A stretch of 16,476 nt of DNA, taken from the NCBI GenBank assembly GCA_031277995.1, contig JAITLH010000235.1, forward strand, positions 1 through 16,476. The letters run 5' to 3'. Shown here one piece after another: positions 6,202 through 13,266 of this stretch (positions are counted from its first letter, which is position 1; the number at the start of each line of letters is the position of its first letter). This stretch comes from Deltaproteobacteria bacterium. GTDB taxonomy: Bacteria; Desulfobacterota; Desulfarculia; Adiutricales; Adiutricaceae. The notes beneath the pieces were generated by a model. The model was not told the DNA's origin and did no database searches. It saw only the letters and a program-made list of their open reading frames with translations. A program made the position numbers and the translations under genes.

Positions 6202-7044
6202 ATGAAAAATCTCATGAAAATCGCTTTGCTACTGGGCATAGCCGCCTTGGTGGCGCCAAGCCTAGCCTCGGCCGATCGGGGAAACCAGCGCGGTGGCCAA
6301 AACTCCCAAATCTACTATGGCCAGGGCCAAGGCCAGGGTCAAAAGCAAGTCAATCGCCAAAGCTCCCAGCGCCAAGGCCAGCGGCAAGTCAATCGCCAAA
6401 GCTCCCAACGCCAAGGCCAAAAGCAAGTCAATCGCCAAAGCTCCAATACCCAGCGCCGGACCCAGGGTTACGGCAATAACGGCAATTCCCAGCGCCGGAC
6501 CCAGGGTTACGGCAATAACGGCAATTCCCAGCGCCGGACCCAGAGTTACGGCAATAACGGTAATTCCCAGCGCCGGACCCAGCGTTACGGCAATAACGGC
6601 AACGGTCAGCGCCAAGGCCAGAGTTACGGCAATAACGGCAACGGCCAGCGCCAGGGCCAGCGTTACGGCAATAACGGCAACGGCCAGCGCCGAGGCCAGC
6701 GAAATGGCTACAACCAGGGACCCAACCAGCGCCGCCGGCCCAATGGTAACGGCCCTGGACCAAACGGCCCGAACCGTCGGAACGGTAACGGACAAGGCGG
6801 TAACGGCCAATACGGCCAGAGGGGTAACGGTCAAGGCCAAAGCGGTGACGTCGAGACGGGAGACGTTGAGACCGGCGACGTCGAGACCACCCAGACCCAA
6901 ACCGGGTATTCAAGGAACGGTTCCGGCCAGTCCAGGAGAAATCAAAATGGCGGCGGCCAATGGCAATCCGGCGACGCTTCGACCGATGAGACCGTGACCG
7001 AGGAAACGGTTACCGAGGAAACCGTCACGACCGACTACGAATAA
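6202..7044 (+). CDS. Secreted Q/N/G-rich repeat protein B3
   Basis: This 280-residue B-family protein has a signal peptide ending Ala-Ser-Ala at 24 and then DRGNQRGGQNSQIYYGQ. It carries two repeat arrays, both of 13 residues: QKQVNRQSSQRQG-type (47-82) and SQRRTQGYGNNGN-type (83-160). An Arg/Asn/Gly/Pro-rich segment (about 161-220) follows, then GDVET three times (about 218-232), and the tail repeats TVTEE. The N-terminal half is strongly basic and the tail acidic, so chains could interact head to tail. There is no Cys. GAGGAAA lies upstream of the ATG. It ends 42 nt before a terminator at 7087-7120. It is probably a secreted polymer or matrix component; this is inferred from composition alone, and no enzymatic domain is seen. 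Confidence 0.86.
   Translation: MKNLMKIALLLGIAALVAPSLASADRGNQRGGQNSQIYYGQGQGQGQKQVNRQSSQRQGQRQVNRQSSQRQGQKQVNRQSSNTQRRTQGYGNNGNSQRRTQGYGNNGNSQRRTQSYGNNGNSQRRTQRYGNNGNGQRQGQSYGNNGNGQRQGQRYGNNGNGQRRGQRNGYNQGPNQRRRPNGNGPGPNGPNRRNGNGQGGNGQYGQRGNGQGQSGDVETGDVETGDVETTQTQTGYSRNGSGQSRRNQNGGGQWQSGDASTDETVTEETVTEETVTTDYE
6340..6447 (+). repeat. First 39-bp repeat array in B3
   Basis: Two full units and most of a third encode QKQVNRQSSQRQG. The DNA units share AGTCAATCGCCAAAGCTCC exactly. A related single unit (SVNRQSSQRQ) is found in B1 just before its array. Confidence 0.85.
6448..6681 (+). repeat. Second 39-bp repeat array in B3
   Basis: Six 39-bp units encode (S/T/G)QR(R/Q)(T/G)Q(G/S/R)YGNNGN, and a degenerate seventh runs to about 6714. 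The DNA is nearly identical between units (TACGGCAATAACGGCAA in most), as expected for recent slippage or unequal exchange. Confidence 0.9.
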
Positions 7045-7086
7045 AGGGAAAAAAAATCTAACCCTGGCCCGCTTAGGCCAGAGAAC

Positions 7087-7120
7087 AAAAAACCCACGGC
7101 CCTAAGGTCGTGGGTTTTTT
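7087..7120. terminator. Bidirectional terminator between B3 and cooF
   Basis: CCCACGGCC (7093-7101) pairs with GGTCGTGGG (7106-7114), with one wobble pair and a 4-nt loop. Six A precede and six T follow. It can end A3-B3 on the plus strand and the convergent cooS-cooF transcript on the minus strand. A small hairpin (CTGGCC / GGCCAG, 7064-7081) lies just before it. Confidence 0.88.
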
Positions 7121-7162
7121 GTTATGTCATGGCTGACTTGACAATTTGGAGGGCTAGCCCCA

Positions 7163-7220
7163 GGGCGAGCCAAGCCCAGTCGGCGGGTCAAGCCCAGGGC
7201 CCGGCGGCGAGCCAAGCCCC
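7163..7220. repeat. Three short imperfect repeats downstream of cooF
   Basis: A GGCGAGCCAAGCCC-type unit starts near 7164, 7182 (as GGCGGGTCAAGCCC) and 7206. They lie in the 3' untranslated part of the cooF transcript. No function is evident. Confidence 0.5.
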
Positions 7221-7247
7221 GGGCGGTGAGGGGGCTGGGCGGGCCGG

Positions 7248-7730
7248 TTATTTAAAGACTTCCTTAACCACCTCTTTAAAGCTCTCGGCGAAGGCGCGGC
7301 GGCGCTCCCGGACGATTTTGGCGTCGTCAACGTAGGCGAGGGCGCCCGAGGGGCAGACGGCGGCGCATCTGGGCTGGCCTTGGCATTGGTCGCACTTTTC
7401 GACCCGGCGGCCCACCTTGGAGTAATTGATGTTGCCAAAGGGGCAGACCGAAACGCAGGTTCGGCAGCCCACGCAGCGCTCGGGATCGGGGGAAATGACC
7501 CCGGTGGTTTCGTTTCTGGACAAGGCGCCGGTTTGGCAGACCTTGAGGCACGGGGCCTCGTCGCATTGGAAGCAAGTGACCGGGACTTGGCCGCCGTCTT
7601 TGAAAAAGACCAGGTTAATCTTGGACCCGGCCGGGTAATATTGCCCCCAGTCCCGACTGGCGCAGGCCAATTCGCAATTAAGACAGCCTACGCAGCGAGA
7701 AGGGGTGACTTGGATGGTTTTTTGGGTCAT
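7248..7730 (-). CDS. cooF: CooF-like four-cluster ferredoxin
   Basis: This 160-residue polyferredoxin carries 16 Cys in four groups: 13/16/19/23, 53/56/61/65, 86/89/92/96 and 113/116/122/126. This is the HycB/CooF/HydN-type arrangement for four [4Fe-4S] clusters. It probably passes electrons between CooS and a partner such as the flavin subunits encoded upstream, or a soluble ferredoxin pool. There is no signal peptide or twin-arginine motif, so it is cytoplasmic. The start has GGGAGAGG just upstream and lies 10 nt after the cooS stop, so the two are co-translated or tightly coupled. The C-terminus (about 140-160) is a charged helix. The name rests on the family plus the adjacent cooS; by sequence alone it could also be called a HydN-like ferredoxin. 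Confidence 0.88.
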   Translation of the reverse strand: MTQKTIQVTPSRCVGCLNCELACASRDWGQYYPAGSKINLVFFKDGGQVPVTCFQCDEAPCLKVCQTGALSRNETTGVISPDPERCVGCRTCVSVCPFGNINYSKVGRRVEKCDQCQGQPRCAAVCPSGALAYVDDAKIVRERRRAFAESFKEVVKEVFK

Positions 7731-7740
7731 GGCCTCTCCC

Positions 7741-9624
7741 CTAAGCCGATAAGCCCAGGCCTTGGCGCTTACTGGAGATAAGATCGTCTAGGATGGCCCC
7801 GGCTTTGACGGGATCGCCCTCGACTATAAAGCAGGCCCCCACGACGTCGTTTAGGCCGGAAACGGCCAGGTTCGTTAAGGCCGGGCTTCCCAGGATCATG
7901 GGCGGCAGGCCCAAATGGGTGGTGATACCCGTGGCCACGGCGTAAAGGCCGATGGCCGCGGCCTTTTCCGAATACCATTCCGGGGCGCTGGCCGCGACCG
8001 GCAAGGCCGAGATGTCCACGCCCAGGGCGTTAGCCAAAACGGCGCACAGGTGGATGATGCGGGAATTGTCAACGCAGCTCCCCACGTGCAAAACCGGGGG
8101 AATGCCCAGGGTTTGGCAAAGCCCGGCCAGTTTTTCGCCGGCCATGGCCGCTCCCTCGGGCATCAGTAAACCGGCCTTGCCCATGGCCGAGGTGGCGCAC
8201 CCGGTCACCAAAACCAAGATGTCTTTCTTGATTAACTCCTTGGCCAAGGTCACGTGGTGATGGTCTTGTTTTAGCTTGGGATTGTTGCAGCCCACGATGC
8301 CCACGGCCCCCCGAACCGTTCCGGCCTTGATGGCCTCTATCAGGGGATCCGGGGTTCCGCCCAAGGCGCCCAGGATGGCCTCGTTGGAAAAGCCGCTCAT
8401 GATCTCGACGGGCTCGACCGGGATAAAGATCTTATTGGGGTCGCGCTTTTTAAAGGCCTCCACGGCCAATAAAACCACTTGCCCGGCCAATTCCCTGGCG
8501 TTTTGGGGGTTAAAGTGAAATCTCTCGGCCCCGGGAAAATGGCCCTTATCGGAGGTGGTGACAAACTTAGTGTGGTAACACTGGGCGATATTAACCAAAC
8601 TTGGCATGATGCATTGGTAGTCGGCGACTATGGCCTCGACCACCCCGGTCACGATCGTAAGTTCGGTCATCATGTGGTTTCCGGCCAAGGGGACGCCCCG
8701 GCGCATCAAGAGTTCGTTTCCGGTGCAGCAAAGCCCGGCTATGTTTATGCCGTTGGCCCCGGCTTTCTTGGCCTCGGCCAAAATGGCCGGATCGGCCGCG
8801 GCGGCCAGGATCATCTCGGAGACGACCGGGCTATGGCCGTGGACCAGGATATTGACCATGTCGGCCTTAAGGACGCCCAAATTGACCTTGGTTTTGCCGG
8901 GGGCCGGGGTGCCAAAAATGACGTCGGAGATCTCCGTCCCGGCCATGGAGCCGCCCCAACCGTCGGAGAGCGAGGTCCTGGCGGCGTGGAGGGCCAGGGA
9001 AACGGGATCGCAGTCAACCCCCATGTGGGTCCGATGGAGCATCTCCACGGGCTCGCGGTCAATGCCCCGGGGGGTTATGGAGAGTTTGTCCCATAATTCC
9101 CGGCGAACTTTCGGTAAACGCCCCAAAAACGCCAAACCCGGCCCAAAGGTTGAATAGTCTTGGCCCAGCCGTTCGGCCACGTCCTTGGCCACCTTTTTGA
9201 TGTCGCCATTGACGCTTAGGCCAAATTCCTCGGCCAGCCTTTTTAGCTTGCCTTCGTCGCGGATTTGATAGGCCGTGGCGTGGCCGGAACCTATTTCGCG
9301 CAATACCTCAACCAAGTCCCGGCCGTGATCGGAGTGGGCCGCCGAACCGCCGGCCACGAAGCGCCCGAAATTTCTGGCTACCGTCAGATCGGCATCCGCG
9401 CCGCAAACACCTTTGTCGCGATCGAGTCCGGGAATGATCCGGCAAGGCCCCATGACGCATTTGGCGCAGGAAAGGCCCATTTCGCAAAAGTTGCATTGGG
9501 GGGTTTGGCTAGCTAACCTGTCCCAAGCCAACTTCAAGCCTTCTTTTCTGGCCTTGTCGATGAGACAGCCCGTCTCATTGGCCCAAGACGAGAATTCCTC
9601 AATGGGTTTATCGAATACGAACAT
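7741..9624 (-). CDS. cooS: Anaerobic Ni-Fe-S carbon monoxide dehydrogenase catalytic subunit
   Basis: This 627-residue full-length CooS interconverts CO and CO2 at a Ni-Fe-S C-cluster. The N-terminus has Cys44, 47, 53, 56, 61 and 74. Cys53/56/61/74 fit the B-cluster, and Cys44-X2-Cys47 fits the short CX2C D-cluster type described for Desulfovibrio vulgaris CODH; the CX7C-type second Cys position is Ser52. The C-cluster ligands are all in place: HGH (262-264), Cys299/300 in GLCCTGNE, Cys338, Cys446 in GCNNPK, Cys476 in TGCATSAMGK, and Cys517 in GSCVDNSR. The catalytic Lys is present in WYSEKAAAIG (554). The ATG has GGAGG 9 nt upstream. It lies between the Fe-S adaptor (55-nt gap) and cooF. There is no acetyl-CoA synthase gene in the window, so this is the monofunctional type. 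Confidence 0.97.
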   Translation of the reverse strand: MFVFDKPIEEFSSWANETGCLIDKARKEGLKLAWDRLASQTPQCNFCEMGLSCAKCVMGPCRIIPGLDRDKGVCGADADLTVARNFGRFVAGGSAAHSDHGRDLVEVLREIGSGHATAYQIRDEGKLKRLAEEFGLSVNGDIKKVAKDVAERLGQDYSTFGPGLAFLGRLPKVRRELWDKLSITPRGIDREPVEMLHRTHMGVDCDPVSLALHAARTSLSDGWGGSMAGTEISDVIFGTPAPGKTKVNLGVLKADMVNILVHGHSPVVSEMILAAAADPAILAEAKKAGANGINIAGLCCTGNELLMRRGVPLAGNHMMTELTIVTGVVEAIVADYQCIMPSLVNIAQCYHTKFVTTSDKGHFPGAERFHFNPQNARELAGQVVLLAVEAFKKRDPNKIFIPVEPVEIMSGFSNEAILGALGGTPDPLIEAIKAGTVRGAVGIVGCNNPKLKQDHHHVTLAKELIKKDILVLVTGCATSAMGKAGLLMPEGAAMAGEKLAGLCQTLGIPPVLHVGSCVDNSRIIHLCAVLANALGVDISALPVAASAPEWYSEKAAAIGLYAVATGITTHLGLPPMILGSPALTNLAVSGLNDVVGACFIVEGDPVKAGAILDDLISSKRQGLGLSA

Positions 9625-9679
9625 TTATGTTTCCTCCAAATAGCTGACGAAATATGGGACGCCGGGATTGGCCCGGTTT

Positions 9680-10423
9680 TTAATATCCGGTAAAGGAAGC
9701 CTCGGGCAATTCCAAAAGCGAGGCGGAAAACTCCCGGCGGCGGCAATCGGGGCAAAGGGGATCGGTTAAACCGGCCCGTTTAAGTTCCTCCGGGGTGCCA
9801 ATCGGGCGGCCGCATCTCGGGCATTTGACCAGGTCAAAATCGCGGCCCCAGATCGAGCGGGGCTCCTCGCCAAAGGCGATAACGCCCGTGGGGCAAGATC
9901 GGGCGCAGGCCAAACAGCCAACGCAGTCAATGGGCGGCTCAAAAAAAGGCCCGGCCACCTTCCTTTCCCGGCTTCGGCCAATTAAGGCGATGGCCTCGGA
10001 TCCGCCCGCCCGGCAAGCCCTAACGCAGCGAGCGCACCTAAGGCAGCCGTCTTCCCCGTCGCTTAAAAGCGGATCGGCCTGGGCGCCATACACCTCGGCC
10101 AGCTTCAATAAATTCTTATCCTTGGGGGCCCGGCTCAATAATAGCGTCACGACGAAGGCCCTGGCCTCAAAAACCATGGGGCTTTGGGTGGAAAAGGCCC
10201 CGCCGCTTTCCCGCAGGGGAAAAACGCAGGAAGGGAGTAATTTTTTCCCCGACTCGACCAAGCACAGCCGGCAATTGCCGTCCGGGGGCAGTCCCGGATG
10301 ATGGCATAGGGTGGGTATTGTTATGCCCAGGGTTTTGGCCGCTTCCAAAAGGGTCGTCCCAGGGCTAACCTCGAACTTAAGTCCGTCAATGGTTCCGGTG
10401 ACCTTGGGTAGGGTATGGGGCAT
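9680..10423 (-). CDS. NuoG/HydA N-terminus-like iron-sulfur adaptor
   Basis: This 247-residue electron-transfer subunit has, in order, a [2Fe-2S] ferredoxin fold with Cys40/51/54/66, two [4Fe-4S] sites with Cys127/130/133/137 and Cys167/170/173/177, and a C-terminal CPRC...CPDC pair (201/204/224/227) that looks like a zinc or rubredoxin knuckle. The layout resembles the N-terminus of NuoG and of NAD-linked hydrogenases and formate dehydrogenases. However, the usual His-Cys cluster segment between the 2Fe-2S and 4Fe-4S parts is replaced by RAPKDKNLLKLAEVYG, with no Cys, and no catalytic domain follows. I chose the ATG at 10423, which has AGCGAAGG 10 nt upstream; an in-frame TTG at 10453 would add ten residues. 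It probably bridges the NuoEF-like flavin module to CooS/CooF. Confidence 0.82.
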   Translation of the reverse strand: MPHTLPKVTGTIDGLKFEVSPGTTLLEAAKTLGITIPTLCHHPGLPPDGNCRLCLVESGKKLLPSCVFPLRESGGAFSTQSPMVFEARAFVVTLLLSRAPKDKNLLKLAEVYGAQADPLLSDGEDGCLRCARCVRACRAGGSEAIALIGRSRERKVAGPFFEPPIDCVGCLACARSCPTGVIAFGEEPRSIWGRDFDLVKCPRCGRPIGTPEELKRAGLTDPLCPDCRRREFSASLLELPEASFTGY

Positions 10424-10496
10424 ATCGCAGAAACCTTCGCTTAAAGTAATCAAGTCAGGGCCGATTTTTCGTAAGTCTCGGCCGGTTATTTTGGGG

Positions 10497-10530
10497 AAAA
10501 AACCAAAAGGCCTTTCCCGGGGGGTTTTGG
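10497..10530 (-). terminator. Possible intercistronic hairpin with U run, nuoF-adaptor gap
   Basis: On the minus strand CCAAAA (10530-10525) can pair with TTTTGG (10508-10503), with extra inner pairing, followed by TTTTTT (10502-10497). It lies between the nuoF-like stop and the adaptor start. It is weak for a full terminator and may cause partial termination or act as a processing site. Confidence 0.35.
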
Positions 10531-10559
10531 GGCCCAGGGTAAGTTATTTCGCGAGGATT

Positions 10560-12404
10560 CTAGGAATCCTTCCTGGCGGCCTTAGCCGCCCCAAAACGGC
10601 AAACCGAGAGGCAGGCCCCGCAGGACAGGCAATTGGCCAGGTCGATTTTATGGGGCTTGTTTTTTTGGCCGGAAATGGCCTGGGCCGGGCAAGCTTTCCG
10701 GCAAAGGCCGCAACCGCTACACAGCTCCTGGTCTATCCTGGGCCAAAAAAGCCCCTGGCATCGGCCCGCTCGGCAAAAGCCCTCGTTTTCATGTTCAAGG
10801 TATTCGGCTTCAAAGTAACGAAGGGTCGATAAAAGGGGATTGGCGGCGCTTTGGCCCAGGCCGCACAGGGCCGTTTTGGAAAGCAGGGTGGCCAGTTTTT
10901 TTAGTTTTTGGGTGTCGCCCGATCGGCCCCGGCCCTGGCAGAGGGCGTCAAGGATCCGGTACAAAAGGGTCAGGCCTTCCCGGCAAGGGGAGCATTTGCC
11001 GCAACTCTCCCCCATCAAAAAGCCGGTAAAATAGCGGGCCACGTCCACCATGCAGCTTAAATCGTCCATGACGATTAGGCCGCCCGAACCCATGATGGCC
11101 CCGGCCGAGGATAAATTGTCGAAATCTAGGGGCAGATCGAGGGCCGAATCCGGCAGGCAGCCCCCCGAGGGTCCGCCGATCTGAACGGCCTTAAAACTTC
11201 GGCCCGCTCCCGTGCCGCCGCCCACGTCAAAAACCAGCTTGCGGATGGCCGATCCCAAGGGCATCTCGACCAAGCCCGAGCGCCTCACTTGCCCCACCAA
11301 ACAAAAGACCTTGGTTCCGGGGTTTTGGGAGGTGCCTTGGCCCTTAAACCATTCGTGGCCGTTTTCCACGATTAAGGGGACGTTGGCCCAGGTCTCGACG
11401 TTTTGAAGGAGGGTTGGGGCCTCCCATAGGCCCTTTTCGGTCGAGCGAACGTATTTAACCCTAGGCTGGCCCTCCCGGCCCTCGACGGAAGCCATTAGGG
11501 CGCTCGATTCGCCGCAAACGAAGGCGCCCCCGCCCTCGACGATTTCCAGGCTAAAACCAAAGGAACCGCCCAGGATGTTTCTTCCCAATAGGCCCGATTT
11601 CTCGGCCGATTGTATGGCCCGGTTTAGCCTTTCCACCGAGAGCGGATACTCATGCCTGACGTAGATAAATCCCTTGGAAGCGCCGACCGCGTAGGCCCCC
11701 AAGGTCATGCCCTCGATAACCGAGAAAGGATCGCCCTCCATGAGGCTGCGGTTCATGAAAGCCCCGGGGTCGCCCTCGTCGCCATTGGCCAGTACGTACT
11801 TAACCGAGCCCGGGGCCAAGCGGCAAGAGGCCCACTTGCGCCCGGCCGGAAAACCGCCACCGCCCCGGCCCCTAAGATCGGATCTTTCGACCATGAGGGA
11901 AACTTCGGCGGGGCTAAGGGTAGTTAGGGCCAGGCCCAAGGCCTTGTAGCCTCCGGTTTTGAGATAATCGGTTAAGCTTCCGGGAACGGTTTGCCCGAAA
12001 CGGCGGGTGATTTGACGAACCTGGGGTTGGTAGAAGGGATGGGATTTGAAGCGATCTCTCGCGGCCAGAAGCCTTTCGATGGGGCGGCCATGGCGGAGGG
12101 TTTCGAAAACCAGTTCCGGGCAATCCGCCAAAGCGACTTTTTCCAGGAGAAAACCTTCGGGCTCGACCCCGACCAAGGGGCCTTTTTCGCATAGGCCCAA
12201 ACAGCCGGTCAGATCGGCCCGAAACTCAATTTCAAAGTTAAGGCCTTGGCCCTTGGCCTCCCTAACCAAAGCCTCTTGGATCTTGGCCGCCCCCGAGGCC
12301 AAACAACCCGGGCCGCCACAAACCCAGAGCCGTCTGGTCGGTTTTGGGCCCGCGATTAGGCCGCTTCTCAGAGCTTCGAGCCCCGCTTGATCCTTTAAAA
12401 GCAT
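10560..12404 (-). CDS. nuoF: NuoF/HydB-like NADH-binding flavoprotein
   Basis: This 614-residue protein resembles HydB/HndC of NAD-linked and bifurcating hydrogenases. It has an N-terminal thioredoxin-like [2Fe-2S] domain (Cys29/34/68/72), FMN-binding GRGGGGFPAG (178-187), the NADH-site segment GDEGDPGAF (209-217), a NuoF-type [4Fe-4S] site SCGKCSPC plus a distal Cys514, a CRAGRC motif near 544-549, and a C-terminal 2x[4Fe-4S] ferredoxin domain (Cys562/565/568/572 and 592/595/598/602). It should exchange electrons between NAD(H) and Fe-S partners in the cytoplasm. With no hydrogenase catalytic subunit nearby, cooS is the likely redox partner. The ATG at 12404 has only a weak GGTGG upstream, and the leader carries strong secondary structure. 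The flavoprotein assignment is firm; whether it bifurcates is not decided by the sequence. Confidence 0.93.
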   Translation of the reverse strand: MLLKDQAGLEALRSGLIAGPKPTRRLWVCGGPGCLASGAAKIQEALVREAKGQGLNFEIEFRADLTGCLGLCEKGPLVGVEPEGFLLEKVALADCPELVFETLRHGRPIERLLAARDRFKSHPFYQPQVRQITRRFGQTVPGSLTDYLKTGGYKALGLALTTLSPAEVSLMVERSDLRGRGGGGFPAGRKWASCRLAPGSVKYVLANGDEGDPGAFMNRSLMEGDPFSVIEGMTLGAYAVGASKGFIYVRHEYPLSVERLNRAIQSAEKSGLLGRNILGGSFGFSLEIVEGGGAFVCGESSALMASVEGREGQPRVKYVRSTEKGLWEAPTLLQNVETWANVPLIVENGHEWFKGQGTSQNPGTKVFCLVGQVRRSGLVEMPLGSAIRKLVFDVGGGTGAGRSFKAVQIGGPSGGCLPDSALDLPLDFDNLSSAGAIMGSGGLIVMDDLSCMVDVARYFTGFLMGESCGKCSPCREGLTLLYRILDALCQGRGRSGDTQKLKKLATLLSKTALCGLGQSAANPLLSTLRYFEAEYLEHENEGFCRAGRCQGLFWPRIDQELCSGCGLCRKACPAQAISGQKNKPHKIDLANCLSCGACLSVCRFGAAKAARKDS

Positions 12405-12430
12405 GTCCCACCAAAGAAAGGGCGGCCCTT

Positions 12431-12458
12431 GGCCCCAAACGGGGCCCCGTTTGGGGCC
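12431..12458. repeat. Perfect 28-bp palindrome upstream of nuoF
   Basis: The 28 bases equal their own reverse complement. The half-site is GGCCCCAAACGGGG. The sequence can fold as a 12-bp GC-rich hairpin with a 4-base loop, or serve as a site for a dimeric regulator. It ends 26 bp before the nuoF start codon. Confidence 0.8.
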
Positions 12459-12488
12459 GCGGCTTTGAAAAAAACCGGGAACGAATAT

Positions 12489-12570
12489 AAAAAAGGCTGG
12501 CCAAAGCCTACAGGCTAGCCAAACGCCGACCTTCTTGGCCGGCGTCTTATTAAGTGGCTTGGCCAGCCTT
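12489..12570 (-). terminator. Branched hairpin with U run in the nuoE-nuoF gap
   Basis: The outer 12-bp stem is AAGGCTGGCCAA (12493-12504) with TTGGCCAGCCTT (12559-12570). It encloses a 9-bp hairpin at 12523-12545 (one mismatch) and a small AGCC/GGCT hairpin at 12505-12516. On the minus strand the outer stem is followed by a run of six T (12494-12489). It may terminate part of the nuoE transcript or work as an attenuator for nuoF and downstream genes. Neither it nor its strand of action is proved. Confidence 0.6.
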
Positions 12571-12586
12571 ATGGCACCCTAGCCTT

Positions 12587-12615
12587 CCCCGACCCCTAAA
12601 AGGCCCTGGTCGGGG
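12587..12615 (-). other. 8-bp GC-rich hairpin just after nuoE
   Basis: CCCCGACC (12587-12594) and GGTCGGGG (12608-12615) pair perfectly around a 13-nt loop. It begins 19 nt after the nuoE stop and has no T run, so it is more likely a 3'-end stabilising or processing hairpin than a terminator. Confidence 0.5.
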
Positions 12616-12633
12616 GGCCCCGTCAAAGCCGAA

Positions 12634-13080
12634 CTAAATAAGTTCCAAGGCTTTTTCGGGAGTCAGATGGCCGTGGACGGCCCCGTCCACCGTGGCCACC
12701 GGAGCCAAGGCGCAAGCGCCCAAACAGTTTACCGATTCCAGGCCCAGGCGTCCGTCGGACGAACTCTGGCCGATCTTAAACCCCAGGCGCGATTGCAGTG
12801 ATTCGATTAGTTTTCCGGACCCCCTAAGGTGGCAAGCCGTCCCTTGACAGACCGTCAAAAGCCGTTCGCCCTTTGGGGTAAAGGAAAGGGCCTTGTAAAA
12901 CCCGGCCACGGAAAAAACCCTGGCCGCGGAAATCCCCAGCGCCCCGGCCACGATCAGTAAGGCCTCCTTGGGCAAATACCTAAAGGCCGCCTGGATCTCC
13001 TGGAGAATGGCCAATAAATGCCTGGCCTCCCGAGGCCTGGCCCCAAGGATAACCATAACCTGACTTTCAACCGAGTTCAT
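12634..13080 (-). CDS. nuoE: NuoE/HydC-like thioredoxin-fold 2Fe-2S subunit
   Basis: This 148-residue protein has the NuoE layout: a helical N-terminal half, then VFSVAGFYKALSFTPKG (55-71), then the [2Fe-2S] ligands Cys78-X4-Cys83 and Cys119-X3-Cys123 in a thioredoxin-like fold. It should partner the NuoF-like flavoprotein in NAD(H) electron transfer. I chose the ATG at 13080 because GAAGGGG lies 5 nt upstream and the family homology begins there; an in-frame start at 13182 would add 34 residues of Arg/Gly/Pro-rich sequence that looks non-coding. It is the first gene after the promoter at 13267-13295 and is 229 bp from nuoF, an unusually large gap for such partners. Confidence 0.9.
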   Translation of the reverse strand: MNSVESQVMVILGARPREARHLLAILQEIQAAFRYLPKEALLIVAGALGISAARVFSVAGFYKALSFTPKGERLLTVCQGTACHLRGSGKLIESLQSRLGFKIGQSSSDGRLGLESVNCLGACALAPVATVDGAVHGHLTPEKALELI

Positions 13081-13266
13081 CGATCCCCTTCTCCCGGGTT
13101 TACCAAACCTTCGCCACCCAGGCCCTTGGCCTTGGGGGCGATCGCTTGGTAAAAACAAATCGCCAATGGGCCGCGTCGCCAATGGGCGATTATTGGAAGC
13201 CTTTAAACCAAACGCGCTTTACGCCCAGCCGCCGCCCAAAGTTTTTTGATTTTTTCTTATGACACC

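Noticed and set aside
1381..6681. CRISPR array suggested by the 39-bp repeats
   Set aside because: The units are directly tandem without spacers, lie in frame within signal-peptide genes, and no cas genes are present.
6262..6900. 212-codon minus-strand frame over B3 with a hydrophobic repeat
   Set aside because: It is the reverse complement of the Q/N/G repeats and has no ribosome site or independent support. B2 and B1 give unrelated products in the equivalent frame.
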